Positions 21,762 to 34,360 of a stretch of DNA of 64,000 nucleotides are shown here, in pieces. Numbering within the stretch: the first letter of the stretch is position 1; each line of letters begins with the position of its first letter. Source of the stretch: Lingula anatina (lineage: Eukaryota; Brachiopoda; Lingulata; Lingulida; Lingulidae). The notes below the pieces were generated by a model. It was not told where the DNA came from. It did not search any database and worked only from the letters and a program-made list of their open reading frames with translations. Location of the stretch: the NCBI RefSeq assembly GCF_001039355.2, contig NW_019775984.1, positions 1 through 64,000 on the forward strand. Reading direction: 5' to 3'. Position numbers and translations under genes: made by a program.

Positions 21762-22890
21762 GAGCGCATTCTCAACGAATTAAGCCAGGCTTTACAAAGC
21801 CGGTGACCTAAAAATGGCGGACGTACATGAAAGAAAAACCGCCTAATCTTTTAATAGTCTCTCCGCCTCTCACACGCCTCCCCACACGTCGTCCCTGCGG
21901 GGTACAGTAATTAAATCTCGGCTCCGAACATTAATATTTCCGTGAATATCTCTGGTGATATTATCTCCTTAGATAGTCGATTCATTGCTGCTCTACGGGC
22001 CAAATTATTCCTTTTTCGTCTCTGTTTTCAAAGATAATAGAACAGAAGAGCTTTTTTTTTCGATCGCCTTCAGCCGCTATGCCTTCTTCACCACGAGTTT
22101 AACTGATGAGCATGCGCACTTAATATTTCTCAGGTAGCTTCCGCATGGCGAACGGAGCCGAGATTTAATTACTGTACCCCGCAGGGACGACGTGTGGGGA
22201 GGCGGAGAGACTATTAAAAGATTAGGCGGTTTTTCTTTCATGTACGTCCGCCATTTTTAGGTCACCGGCTTTGTAAAGCCTGGCTTAATTCGTTGAGAAT
22301 GCGCTCTNNNNNNNNNNNNNNNNNNNNNNNNNNNNNNNNNNNNNAGAGCGCATTCTCAACGAATTAAGCCAGGCTTTACAAAGCCGGTGACCTAAAAATG
22401 GCGGACGTACATGAAAGAAAAACCGCCTAATCTTTTAATAGTCTCTCCGCCTCTCACACGCCTCCCCACACGTCGTCCCTGCGGGGTACAGTAATTAAAT
22501 CTCGGCTCCGAACATTAATATTTCCGTGAATATCTCTGGTGATATTATCTCCTTAGATAGTCGATTCATTGCTGCTCTACGGGCCAAATTATTCCTTTTT
22601 CGTCTCTGTTTTCAAAGATAATAGAACAGAAGAGCTTTTTTTTTCGATCGCCTTCAGCCGCTATGCCTTCTTCACCACGAGTTTAACTGATGAGCATGCG
22701 CACTTAATATTTCTCAGGTAGCTTCCGCATGGCGAACGGAGCCGAGATTTAATTACTGTACCCCGCAGGGACGACGTGTGGGGAGGCGGAGAGACTATTA
22801 AAAGATTAGGCGGTTTTTCTTTCATGTACGTCCGCCATTTTTAGGTCACCTGCTTTGTAAAGCCTGGCTTAATTCGTTGAGAATGCGCTC
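21762..22890. mobile_element. Two copies of a palindromic Harbinger-like MITE around an N gap
   Basis: Each copy is about 545 bp (21762-22306 and 22346-22890) and begins GAGCGCATTCTCAACG. Each has long terminal inverted repeats of about 160 bp and a spacer of about 225 bp. The outer flanks show TTA on both sides (21759-21761 and 22891-22893), fitting the TWA target duplication of PIF/Harbinger elements. The copies are in direct order around 37 n (22308-22344) and differ by at least one base. Because the element is palindromic, the doubling may be an assembly artefact. No protein is encoded. Confidence 0.7.
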
Positions 22891-22891
22891 T

Positions 22892-23819
22892 TAAAGTAAG
22901 AAGAGCATTCTGTCTGAAGTACTTTTGTGGAGCTAGTTTCTGGCCATTCATAGGTGATACGTCAGTTCACCCTTGTAAAAAAAACCTATAGGTCTATATC
23001 TACATTGATTTGTTTATATTATAAACAGAGAAGATATAATTAACACACGTGGTTAGTCCCTGGGGTATGCAAATATTTGACTGGAATGGCAATCAGCACA
23101 GATAATTGACATTCAAAGAAAATACTTGACAAAGGTGAGAGGAAAAATCGTTTTTTAAGCATGCGTTTGAGTTTCATATTGTAAAGTGCAGCTTGGGGTG
23201 TGGGTGACCAAGAAGTTTACAACTTCTTGAGGAGAGTAGCCTATACAGTGACTCTGTACAGCTCATCCCCTAACAAAAGGGCTTGCACGCATGCACTCAC
23301 ACACACACATGCACACACACTGAACCCGCGTTGTACAAATATGCGTAAATAGCCTGGCCCTGATTTTATATAAGGACATTGTATGAAGTCCTGTCTATGA
23401 TTGTCGTATGTTTTTCATTTCTTTTTTGTTGCTTATTTCTAAAGGATCGATATATTGTAGTGCAGGCCAATTAAAAAATACAAGGTCAACGTTATGCAGA
23501 ACTTAAACAATACGAATATAGATTAATTAGCGTTTGGCTCACTTTCTTACTCAAAAATCAACAAAGGTGCTGTTTGGCTCAATTGATGTTTACTCGCCGT
23601 TTGGAAGTTAAAGCGACATTACCGAACAACACACCACGGTCTTTGTAGACGTTGAGTGGAGACATTCTTAAAGTACTGGTGGAACTGTTCAGCTGACGAC
23701 GAAGTACTAGTTGATGGTACTGTATGTGGTCTATGGTGAATGTCAAAGATGAAAACTGTACTATTCAGGTTTGGTTACATGTATTGTTTACTATAGCGGA
23801 TGAGTATATTACACTCTAT
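22892..23819 (+). promoter_or_regulatory. Upstream region of membrane gene 1, conserved with gene 2
   Basis: Long stretches match about 35620-36550 upstream of gene 2, for example gtcgtatgtttttcatttc and tttactcgccgtttggaag. Conservation of this non-coding block ahead of two paralogues suggests it holds the promoter and 5' UTR, or that it was simply copied with the gene. No specific factor site is claimed. Confidence 0.45.
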
Positions 23820-23821
23820 NC

Positions 23822-25956
23822 ATGACTAAAGAGAGTACACAACACATCGACGGTACTTTTTCTCGTACAAGCATCCGATTTGTTCGTTTGAATCCCATAG
23901 TTCGACCGTATTACAGTGAAGAGTTCTGGCGTGCTAAAAACCGAAGTGACGAAATTGGGAAATATTTCTGGGTTTGGACTGATGGAAACATTGGACGGCG
24001 GTTACTTTCATTGGAATATAATTTTGTGGAGATGTCCTTGTGGACATTTTCACCCGGCGTAGAGAAAATCAACATCGGCTTATTTGAAGCACAACAAGGA
24101 TGTTGGGTTAACTTAAACGTGACAGAGCAAGTCTGCACTTTAGCAGCACTATTTCGGGATACAGTTCATGAAATGTCTGTTACACAAAATCATCTGATGG
24201 ACAGCGTTATTTGTTATAATGCGTTCTATTGGGACAGAAGTGTTGTTTTTGAATCAGTGGACCTGTTTAGTAGTTACAAATGTTCAATTGTTTCTAATGA
24301 CTCAAATATCCAATTTTCTTTGGAAGAAGAAAATGCTGCATCTCATTTAAAACTTTATGAAGGTATGTTAGTTGTCATCGGAATGTGTTCATTACCAATC
24401 ATTCTTGCGTTTTTACTTCCAAAACAATTTAAGAATCGTTATTTTCAGAATGGGTTACATGAAATGACAAAGTTTGAACTTAACGGCCCAGAAATCTCAA
24501 CGCCCCTTGGTGAATTATTCACCCTAGACCCAGAAAACCGAGTGTCTGCCTTTGCAGCTGTTTTTGTTTTTTACCTGCTTGCACATGCACCTATCATTTT
24601 TAAGGCGTATATAGATGACAAATTCTACAAAGATAGCAATGAATCCATTGAGCAATACATTTTGATATGTTCGGCACTTGTACTAATACTAATGCTATCT
24701 CGGGCTTGCCTTTCGACTAAAAAGAAGTTTGATGATTGGAAACTTATTTCATATTATTCATCCTTTGCTTTGTTCTCCTTCTTGGAGCAACTTCACTGCA
24801 TATGTCCTTGCGAATGGGAACCACCACACGTGAACTTTGGCAGTAGCAATGTGTTGGATGACTACATGTCACTTGAGAATGTAACAAAGCAATTTGCACT
24901 AAGTACGATGCACTTGATCAAATGTATAGCCTTCCATGTAAATTTTAGGCGTCATGAGCTCAAATGTAGATATTTATTCGTGGCGCTTCTCGGTATTTTC
25001 CCCGGATTACTGATTATCGTGTTTTTTTTTATTTTAACCTCTGCTCTAACGTTTGGTATCTATATAGTAATTGATTATTTAGATAACAATCTTTTATTCG
25101 TCCTTTTTCTTTCTTTCCATGTATTGTTTTCTGTCATTTATTCAATAGTGTTTATAAATTCATCTTTTTACTTCTTGGTTAAAGTAATTGCTTATACTTT
25201 AGCTGGCTCATTGATAAATTACACAATTGTATTGCCGTATATTATATTAGGTTTATCTCTGCTATATTACATTTGGCAACCTTTCCATGCTTTACAAGAG
25301 AAGTACTGTGTGTTGAAAACGATTGTATTTAAAGAATGCTCATCAAATGGTCCAAAGTTTATAAAAAGTGTTCGAGTCGTCGATTCCGGCTCATATGCTG
25401 CTCCAAACAGTACCAGTAAGGTCACACCCCAGGAATCTGTTTCTACTGAAGGACCCTCACCTTCATCCAGTATGGCATCCACACATCATAATCGTGAAGA
25501 GGAAACAAATGATTCTGGAAATAAACTACTGACAGTTCACACACCCGTTCACAGACACCTCTAGAGCAAGACAAAGAGCAGTACGTTCTATTGTACAAAT
25601 CAGGCGGTGGGGGTTGGGAGCGCATACCAAAAGACCTGTGGGAGTACATTTATAAGCAGTTACTTCCCCTCGACGAAGGTATGACAAAAGCATGCATTAC
25701 CTCCTTCCTCACAGTCGCCGTGGCAATCTTTTTGACATTGACACTTGTGAATTTCGGTGACGTTTCGGAATTACATTTCAGCGGTCAGACGATCGCTTCC
25801 TTCATCACCGTGTCCGTTCCTAAGCTTGTATTGGGCTTTTTTGATACGGAAAGTAGTAAAGATGCACTTAAGCGTGGTTGGGAAGTTGCCGTCCGAGATA
25901 TTGTTGAACAATACATAAAAGATAATGAGATTCCCGATCCAACTGAGGAGTGTTGA
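23822..25956 (+). CDS. Orphan multi-pass membrane protein, gene 1 (5' incomplete, frameshifted)
   Basis: I do not recognise this family. The main frame (23822-25564, 580 aa) has an ectodomain with RLNPIVRPYYSEEFWR and GKYFWVW blocks, then about six membrane segments and a polar Ser/Thr-rich tail. The paralogue's C-terminal part continues in another frame from about 25560 to 25956 (YKSGGGGWERIPKDLW, one membrane segment, ending PDPTEEC). A one-base shift between about 25500 and 25555 separates the two; it may be real decay or a sequencing error. The n at 23820 lies where gene 2 has about 255 more bases coding the signal peptide, so the annotated ATG is not the true start. No intron is seen in the coding part. 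Confidence 0.75.
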
Positions 25957-26035
25957 GTAATGCGAGACTATTATTACTATTTTTTTTGTAAAGTTATGGA
26001 CAGTGCGCACCATACCCAAAGTTTCTCTTATGTCT

Positions 26036-26070
<35 letters not shown>

Positions 26071-26142
26071 CTGGAAGGTGTATGTCATTACGTGAGATTA
26101 TTTGTAAGTAGATTAAGGCGATATTTAATGACTTTACCCCCA

Positions 26143-26308
26143 ATGGAGCCGAGATTTAATGACTGTATCCCCGCACGGACAACGCATGGGGAGGCGTGTG
26201 AGAGGCGAAGAGACTATTAAAAGATTAGGCGGTTTTCCTTTCATGTACGTCCACCATATTAAGGTCGTGGCTCTGTAGAGCCATGGCTCAACTCGATGTG
26301 AATGCGGC
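26143..26308. mobile_element. Diverged half of the Harbinger-like MITE
   Basis: The sequence ggagccgagatttaatgact, the tract gactattaaaagattaggc and the end gtgaatgcggcc match one terminal inverted repeat of the element at 21762-22890, with several differences. Only one arm is present. Confidence 0.65.
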
Positions 26309-26361
26309 CTACTACTACTACTACTACTACTACTGCTACTACTACTACTCCTACTACTACT
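26308..26361. repeat. (CTA)n microsatellite
   Basis: Trinucleotide CTA repeats with one or two interruptions abut the MITE arm, then pass into TAA repeats. Confidence 0.9.
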
Positions 26362-27107
26362 AATAATAATAATATTGCGAAAAGTCGGCCATTACCCTGT
26401 TTATTACCCTGTTTAGCAAGGAATCTGAAGCATGGGTTAGGGAGGACAAGGGCCTTTCCATTCCCTCTGTTACTTCTGTACTCTTTATGTATTACAACTA
26501 TTCAAATAGTTACAACTGATTTAGTTTGATATTATTATCAATATTACTATTATTTTTATTAATATCGATGCATTCCCAAGTTTTACTGCTTGTATGTATT
26601 TGCCCGTTTGCATTTTTTATCTATATAAAGATTGCAGTGTTTCTTCTGATGATCTGTTAACACAGATTAGGTATACATTATCATGAAAACTATGTATTAA
26701 TTGATAACTTTAGTAAGGAAAGAATCATACCCACGGGCTACTTATAAAATGTTTGGAGTAGATGTTGAAGTACATGGCAGTAGTATTCCAGTAGGAGTAC
26801 CTTATACAGTACTTTGCCATCCCCTCTGTTACTTTTTTCCTCTCCGGTATCCTTTATGTATTATAAGTATAAGAATAATGTAAATGATTTAATTTTATAG
26901 TATAAGAAGTATTATTGTTGTATCAACAGCACCATTATTACTATTACTGATGTATTGTCAAGTTTTACTATTTGCTTGTTATTATAAATATAAAGGTTGC
27001 AGTGTTTCTTTTGATGATATTGTATCACAGTTTGAAATGTACAGCATCATGAAAACTGTGTAATAATTAACAATTTTAGTACAGGAAAGTATCGGACCAA
27101 CAGGCAG

Positions 27108-27152
<45 letters not shown>

Positions 27153-27484
27153 TTAATATCACGCGAGGTCTACAGGGAGCCTATGGGAAAGGGAATGATT
27201 GATTGCATCATACTGATTTAAAGCCATTTTGTGATTATGCAGCAAACCAGTAAATCTATTTTGTACGAGGCCGAAAAGGTTAACAACGGTCCTGTTGTTT
27301 TATGAATATCTATTGTTAATATGTATACTGCGTGAATTGAATTAAATCAATTATATGTTGTGATTCCATTCTTCTGATGTGTTTTTTTCTACCAACGCAC
27401 TATTTCTTACTCAGCCTTGTAAGATAACAAGAAAAAGAAACAAGAAATTAAATAAGAACAAAAAGAATTTAGTCCAGGGCTGAT
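26362..27484. other. Intergenic DNA with a diverged direct duplication and (ATT)n
   Basis: Segments about 26480-26750 and 26850-27110 resemble each other: both hold gcagtgtttctt, gatgat and atcatgaaaact in the same order. An (ATT)n tract spans about 27110-27152. No gene is seen. Confidence 0.55.
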
Positions 27485-27764
27485 CAGGGGCGTAACCAGA
27501 CCTTTAAAAATTGTACGCACAGATTTTTAAAATTCCCAGCAAAATGTAGACTAACGCAAGAGATGAAGGACAGCGTAATTACAGCATATGTACCACACAT
27601 CGCAGCTTAATTTCCATTAATAATAAAATCATCATTTAGTCAGAAATATTCTCGCAATTAAAAAAGGTTCAATATTCTTATTACCCAGAACGGTATATTA
27701 ATTTAAAAGGAGGCTAGCTTCGCATATGTGGAACCCCCTTCGAATAATCCTGGATCCACCTCTG
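27485..27764. mobile_element. hAT-like MITE, copy 1
   Basis: About 280 bp with ends CAGGGGCGTAACC and, on the other strand, CAGAGGTGGATCC. An inverted copy lies at 29845-30124 with very few differences. The CAGRGGYG ends resemble hAT elements, but no 8-bp target duplication is visible. A short related piece lies at about 28320-28382. Confidence 0.6.
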
Positions 27765-28859
27765 AGTTGAACTAACACACGGTTTCATTCACCTTACATG
27801 TGGATGCATTGCTCCCAAAAACAACCAATTGTACGACACGACAGAGCTCTGATACATCTAAGTTTAATTATTTGTTTGTAAAAATTGCCCATGTCACCCT
27901 GTTAGTTTGAAGGGGTTAGCTGGGTCAAGTCCGTGTCAAAATTCTTTGAAGCTTTGCAGGAAAAATTCTTCCTTTGTTTCTCTAGATCCTTCTTAAACCT
28001 GGTGTCCAGATTTTATCTAGTGCCCCTAGGGTTGCGGGAGCTGCTCTTTGAAAATAACACTCAGGCAGATTTATACCTGAGATAAATATCGCCAGATATT
28101 CTCAAGAAGGAGGGTACAGCTGAGTTGAGGGCCACTGAACCCTCTAATTAAGAGGTAAAGGAAGTTTCAGTTAGATGGACGATTAAGATAGGACTTGTTA
28201 AGGTTACAGGCATTGTTTACCTCAGTTTGCAAGATGGGGTACATACAGGTGACTTTAATAAGCAGAGGATTTTCTTTTATATTCCGTGAAAAATACACTA
28301 AATTTATATAAAATAATATCATGGTTGGCCAAAAAATTGTACGCACAGTGCATCCGTGCGTATGCGTAGTTACGCCCATGCTGATTGCAAGTAAATCAAT
28401 AAGCACCACATAATATAACACCAGATGCACATAGAGGTAAGTGCGTATTCCCAGAGCTTTTAGATCGATCTAGTCCCTCGGGGAGTCTCACTAGATTACT
28501 GTCAGATAATCCGGCTTAAATGTCCGTCCCGCCTACTACAAGCTGTGAGGGGGTAATTAACTTTCGTGCCCGCTTGGCTGACAGCTATCTAACGTGAACC
28601 CCCAGGGAGTTAGGTCGATCTAAAGTAGATCGATCTAATCTCTGGGAATGGGGTCTAAGACAGCCACACACATTTCCCCTTTGCATCCCTTGACATAGCG
28701 GGACAATACTCCCGTCTAGGACATAGTAGGTACAGGCATTTGAACATTCCCATATTACAGATCAAATTTGTCCTTTGAGAGTGAGTTTATCTATATATGG
28801 CTGAGTATTTTACAGAGTACATCAGAAGGCGCCAAAATCTTCTACGTGTATACACGTGA

Positions 28860-29033
28860 CTGGCCCGTAGCCAGCAAATCCAAAAGAATGGGTTCTTTTT
28901 TGAAAAAGTGGACCTTTTACAATGAAACTTATTGGTACCTGTAGATAAAATTTTAACCAAAATGGACCTTTTCCTGAAAAGGGGGCGGTTCTGTCGAACC
29001 CCCCGAACCCCCCCGAACCCGGCTACGGGCCTG
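28860..29033. mobile_element. Short MITE with GGCCCGTAGCC ends
   Basis: About 174 bp bounded by CTGGCCCGTAGCC and, at the far end, GGCTACGGGCCTG. The inverted ends suggest a hAT-like MITE. The inside has a run of CCCCCGAACCC repeats. Confidence 0.55.
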
Positions 29034-29394
29034 CGAGATATACAGCACGCGATTTATACAAGTGCCAATACCACACCTGAGATTTTTTTCCATCCTCCTT
29101 ATTCAAAGAGAAAAACAAGTTTCGTGTTTGTGTTTGAATGTGAAAAATTAAAATCTCGAAATGTCTGAAAGGACACGTCAGACACGTCCTTAAGGCAGAC
29201 TGATATTTAAGAGTGAGATTGTGAACTAAAGAGCCAACATATACTGTTTGTTTTCTTGCTAAAAAGTAAATATAAAATCTTTTGAAAACGGACAGCTTCA
29301 AATGATCTAAAAGCAAACTTCTTTTGGGTACTTTATCAACTTAAAACCTTAAACTTAAACTTCAAACTTAAAACCGCTGCACAGCAGGCATGTA

Positions 29395-30253
29395 CAACAT
29401 TGGTCAAAAAGGTTGTCCCACCCCCATTTCCATTTATTTTTATTTACAATTGATCACCTCACAGCTGTAAATTGTAAGAAATAGTGCCTTTTTTACAGAT
29501 ACCGTGTCTAACATGATTAATGGTTTAAAAATACAAAATAGTGGTGAAAATATACCTATTTCATACCATTTAGTAAAATTTATAAGAAGTACCCCCTCAA
29601 ATCCACTGTTTCACTGTGACTTCTACACATGTAAAGAAATGTCTATTAAATTGAAAAGACGCCATCAAATGTAACCAAATTCACAGACAATTAGCATTAG
29701 GGTGTGCTCGTTAAAGGTCACGTGCCTATAACAGCGTGTGCGTCTACCGCGTATCTCCTGTAGACGGCGCGACAAGCCTTCAACACGGTTAACAATTCTC
29801 TTATGTGGGATATTGAATGAAACCGTATATATGTTACTTCAACTCAGAGGTGGATCCAGGATTATTCGAAGGGGGTTCCACATATGCGAAGCTAGCCTCC
29901 TTTTAAATTAATATACCGTTCTGGGTAATAAGAATATTGAACCTTTTTTAATTGCGAGAATATTTCTGACTAAATGATGATTTTATTATTAATGGAAATT
30001 AAGCTGCGATGTGTGGTACATATGCTGTAATCACGCTGTCCTTCATCTCTTGCGTTAGTCTACATTTTGCTGGGAATTAAAAAAATCTGTGCGTACAATT
30101 TTTAAAGATCTGGTAACGCCCCTGCATTAATCATGTTAGACACGGTATCTGTAATAAAAAGCACTATTTTTTACAATTTACAACTGTGAGGTGATCATTT
30201 GTAAATAAAAGTACATGGAAATGGGGGTGGGGCAACCTTTTTGACCAATGTTG
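29395..30253. mobile_element. TA-flanked inverted-repeat element (Tc1/mariner-type MITE)
   Basis: Inverted arms of about 125 bp start CAACATTGGTCAAAAAGG and end CCAATGTTG, with TA immediately outside each (29393-29394 and 30254-30255). The arms share gataccgtgtctaacatg and gaggtgatca. The hAT-like MITE copy at 29845-30124 sits against the inner edge of the right arm. No transposase is encoded. Confidence 0.7.
29845..30124. mobile_element. hAT-like MITE, copy 2 (inverted relative to copy 1)
   Basis: Reverse complement of 27485-27764 with few changes, nested in the larger TA-flanked element. The pair forms a 280-bp inverted repeat separated by about 2.1 kb. Confidence 0.65.
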
Positions 30254-30689
30254 TATACCTTGTATTGAAAGCGATGTAGCATTTACAGAAAGCTCATCAT
30301 TATCTATAGGGTCGCAGGAAGTAAAGATGCATACAAAACACAAAAACCAACCAAATGCCAGCATATAGTTTCAAATAGTATAACTAAGAGAATTACCAAG
30401 ACATTGTTTAATTTTACCCGAAAATGATGTTTGAACGGATTTTTCTGCTGGCATTCTAAGCTGTATGCCAATGGGGCAGGAAAGTAGGTTAAATTTACAA
30501 CCAAAAAATTTAAGAAATCAGCAGTCTAAAGGTCTTTTATGGCTGATCGATTGATCTATTCAGTTTATCCCTTGGCATGTCGAATTTATTTGAGTCATAT
30601 AAGAATCTAATAGAAGTGGTTTACATATGTTACCGGGAATCCAGGCTGCACCGATGCTCGGTTCGTATGTACCTTTAAGCGTGTTCAAG

Positions 30690-30935
30690 TCAACTCTTAT
30701 GGGGCAACGCTTACGGTTCTGACTCGCATGCCATGCCACATAACAAGGAGACAGCCATGTCCGAAGGTCTTGTTAATAAAGGATCCCCGCATTTCTAAAG
30801 CACGGCATCTTTTCCTCGAGGTACAGTAGCAGTAGCATTAAGAGGAAGTCAATGACTGAGCATGTGGAAGCGTAGGCTACAAGCAAACCGCAGCCAGCAA
30901 TCGCTTACTCCAACGCAAGACAAAGAGCAATAAAT
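30690..30935 (+). pseudogene. Relic B of the orphan membrane gene family (tail fragment)
   Basis: Degenerate tail-coding sequence carries acggttctgactcgcatg, acatgtccgaagg-like and cggcatcttttcctc landmarks, then gcaagacaaagagcaat. These match the tails of genes 1 and 3. Frames are broken. The following sequence to about 31370 and after 34694 matches the flank of relic A; a Tc1 element splits it. Confidence 0.65.
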
Positions 30936-32658
30936 TATATAATATATAATTTATCAATCGGATAAAAGCTCACAAAGTTTTAGGGCCAATTTATTCCTAT
31001 CCGAGTCCCCGCGGCAACATTACTGCTTTTAATAATAAAATGTTTATCAATACCATGAAACAGATTGATTTTTATTTCAAAATGGTCGAATACTTAGAAT
31101 TTAAGTTTCATACCGCACCTTTACATAGAGCTGATTCTCTTGAGTTTAAGGCCGATGAAATTAAATTCCACTTAATGAAAACTACAATTCAAAAATGCAC
31201 TTATTATATTTATAATAATATTATCAATTATTACATTTCCATCGCTTAAATGCACCCATTAGATCTCTAGCCCAATCTATTTAGCTTGATATTGTTTTTG
31301 ACGGTTTCTTCTCTATCGCATTTCACATTAAATCACACCTGCTGCATTCTGGTTAATATGAAATTATTTATACACACACTGGACAATAGAAGTGTCACCC
31401 CCTCAATCAGAGTAATAAATGTAGGCAGATCTTGGGTAGTTATAATGCCTGGTCTACTTATAATGTGACTAATGAGTATAAAACCGCTATACCATGGAAT
31501 TGTACTGTTGGTCTTGTACATGTACAGCAAATGTTATTCCTGTCTTCCTCCAATATGACAAGATACAGGCAATTATGTAACGGTTATAGGCGTCAAGTTA
31601 TTAACCTGAAGAGGCGGAATATAAGCAATGTCAGAATATCGATACAATTGAATTGTTCAGTCTGAACCGTGCAGAGGGTCTGGTCTCGGTATAGAAACAC
31701 TGGATCAAGAGACAAATTGCCTCTGCTGGGTCGTCCAAGAAAAACTACTGGCCGTGAAGACCGATTTTGATGTCCAGGTTGTCAAAGTTCGACGCTGCTT
31801 GTCAGTTGACAACACAGTGGAACAATCTCACACATTAGAATGTGTCTGTGAAAATTGCTAGGCGTCGGTTACATGCTCAGAGAGTGTGTAGCAGGGTAGC
31901 AAGACTGAAACCTCTTATATCGTTACAAAACAGGCAACGTAGAGTGAACTAGAGTCAACAGGATCTGGAACTGGACAGTCCATGACAATTGGTGCTATTA
32001 ATTTTTTTCGGATGAGTGTCGCTTTGGTCTGACTTCTGATGACAGACGGGTACGATGCTGGCGAACTGCTGGTAAAGCATTTGAACCACATGCACTGAAT
32101 TTTCGAACCCGGAGCAGCATATTTATCATGGGGTGGGGCTGCATCAGCATCCATGGCGTGGCCGAATTGATAGTGGTTAATGGAAACATGAATCACTAGA
32201 AATATATTGATGTTTTGGAGTCAGGCTTGCTACCATCTATTACTAACATGTTTAGTGACAGGAATTATCCATTTGTTAACCAGGATGACAATGCTCCTTG
32301 TCACAGGCCCAGAGCAGTTGATGATTGGTTTGACCAACAGGACATTTGCAGGGTGATGTGGCCTGCCCACAGTCCGGATGCAAACATAATAGAAAATGCG
32401 TGGAATGATATGTCAAAACTTTTGACAAATGCCCGTCTTACCAGCAGAGAAACTCTGTTATATTCAGTGTTTCATGCTTGGGACAGCATAAGCCCTGAAC
32501 GCATCAGACAATAGAGCGTTTTCCACGAAATCATGAGCATGCGCAGTTCGCGCCATTTTGTGCGGGACTGTTTCTCAGGGGGCAAGAGTAGAAGGGGCCT
32601 TCATGGACGGCTGTCACGATGTATTAGTAGATCTCCCGCTCTTTGCGTTTATCGGTAA

Positions 32659-33015
32659 TGGGTGGTCATGACAACTGCTGTGTGTATAACTGCAGCCATC
32701 GGAGAGGTAGAAAAGACAATGTTTGTAGTTTTTATTTTATTTTATTTTATTTTTTTATTATTTATTTTTTTATTTCCAAAGGACAGTCGTTCGACATTGC
32801 TATGGATTAGTGCCGCTGGTCGTGCGAACATTTCATTGAAAGATATAACTGACAACTTCAAAGTCTGTGGCTGTCACTTCCAATCCGGGAAGCCAAACAG
32901 GAAAGATAGTATGTCTATTGATGCAGTTCCATCAGCTGATTTACCAAAGTCACGCAAAACGGCTAAACAGTATTTCAAGTGCGACGTGGGTCGAAGCGCC
33001 GGAGATTATGACTAG
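32659..33015 (+). pseudogene. THAP-domain fragment
   Basis: Starting at ATG 32659, CCVYNCSHRRGRKDN gives the first Cys pair (C-x4-C type). After an AT-rich tract (about 32735-32775) in another frame come FPKDSRSTLLW and VCGCHFQSGKPN, the W and C-x2-H parts of a THAP C2CH finger. The AT-rich insertion or frameshift splits the domain. THAP fingers are DNA-binding modules of P, Kolobok and derived host proteins. Confidence 0.6.
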
Positions 33016-33713
33016 AAAAATTATATTGAAGAAGCTAATCACAGCAAATTTACTTTCTTTACGTTTTATTAAAAAAAATAAAACTGAGTATAAAAATATT
33101 ATCACAAAGACATATTTGATTTGTTCACCGCTGAGCTGTTGCAAGTCCAAGTTTGCAAATAAATTACTGCACTAGTAAATGCACTAGCATCGTGCCATCT
33201 TCCAATTAAAATTAATCTAAAAAAGCTGCACATTAACACCTGAGTAAAATAAAACCAACCTACATGGGAAATGTAATTTAAAGCACCATCATCTGAGACC
33301 AAGTTATAATTAAAAACATAACTATATCACAATGTAATTAAATATCCATTGCACTGCTAAATACATAAAATATATACAAATTGCACTTGAATCCTGCATC
33401 AACTGATCAATAAGATAAAAATCCAGTCTAAAAAGATGAAAGTTCACTCCTGAGAACCATTTCCATTCTACTGTATTCCGGTAAAGCCTATATAATAGCA
33501 CCATCTAATACAACCATATTTTAAAACCTTTACTTTATCACAGTGTTATTTAATATCTATATCCATGTTAAATACACAAAAGAAAAAATATTTTCAAAAA
33601 AAAGAAAAAAAAAGGACTATTATCATGCAAGGATTATTATAACAGCATGATAATAAAACACTAAAGATTTTCACAACCCAAGATCACAATGCAGAATAAT
33701 ATTGCACATATTC

Positions 33714-34360
33714 TCAGTTTGGTATTAAATGCATGTATAGAATAAAGCTTGAATTTTTGAATAAAAAAAATGAAAAAGAAAAATGTTTAATAGTAGCGTA
33801 CACCAACTCTGTCAAAATGAATGTCTTGTAAAAACTGGTCAGTTTAGGAACCACAGATGCCCAATGAACAGCATCAAACAGAACAGATTCAATGAAGAGA
33901 TCCTTCTCTGTGCACAAAACAAAATCATACTCATGAATGTTGTACACAGCCATTTGACCCTGGACTTGAGTGAAGTACATGTAGATATGTTTCTGATTCA
34001 AATATGGCCTGTTGTTTTCGTCTAGCTTTAAACATGACAGTTTTCTGGTGACACAGAGTGGTCCACTAAAGCTGTTGTGTAGATTTTCTGCACATATCCA
34101 TCTTGAAAATACCGATAAGCTTTCAGACTGTTGAATGCCCGCACACATTTCTTATCGTATGTCCTATCCTTGCTGTCTATGAGATACGTTTTCAGTTCTT
34201 TCTTGGAAAAGTCATCAGGTACGTCTGTTAAATTTCTATTCCAAGTACTTGCATAAATGTGTTTTCGAAAAAATTCAGGTGTTATCATGTTACAAATCCT
34301 TGAAAATTCAAATCGAAACGAGCACTCGTCGATATGGCGTCCGTCGTGCACACCCTGCAC
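33714..34360 (-). pseudogene. YqaJ-type exonuclease fragment
   Basis: Two overlapping minus-strand frames (34028-34360, then 33714-34148) look like one gene broken by a frameshift and internal deletion. The first has KAYRYFQDGYVQKIYTT, like the N-terminal part of SWIM/YqaJ proteins. The second has MYFTQVQGQMAVYNIHEYDF and LPKLTSFY-type ending (VVPKLTSFYKTFI), the last strands and helix of the lambda-exonuclease-like fold. The catalytic centre is mostly lost. Confidence 0.5.

Noticed and set aside
32662-33015. Functional THAP protein gene
   Set aside because: The first Cys pair and the rest of the domain are in different frames across an AT-rich tract, and no transposase core follows; it is a remnant.
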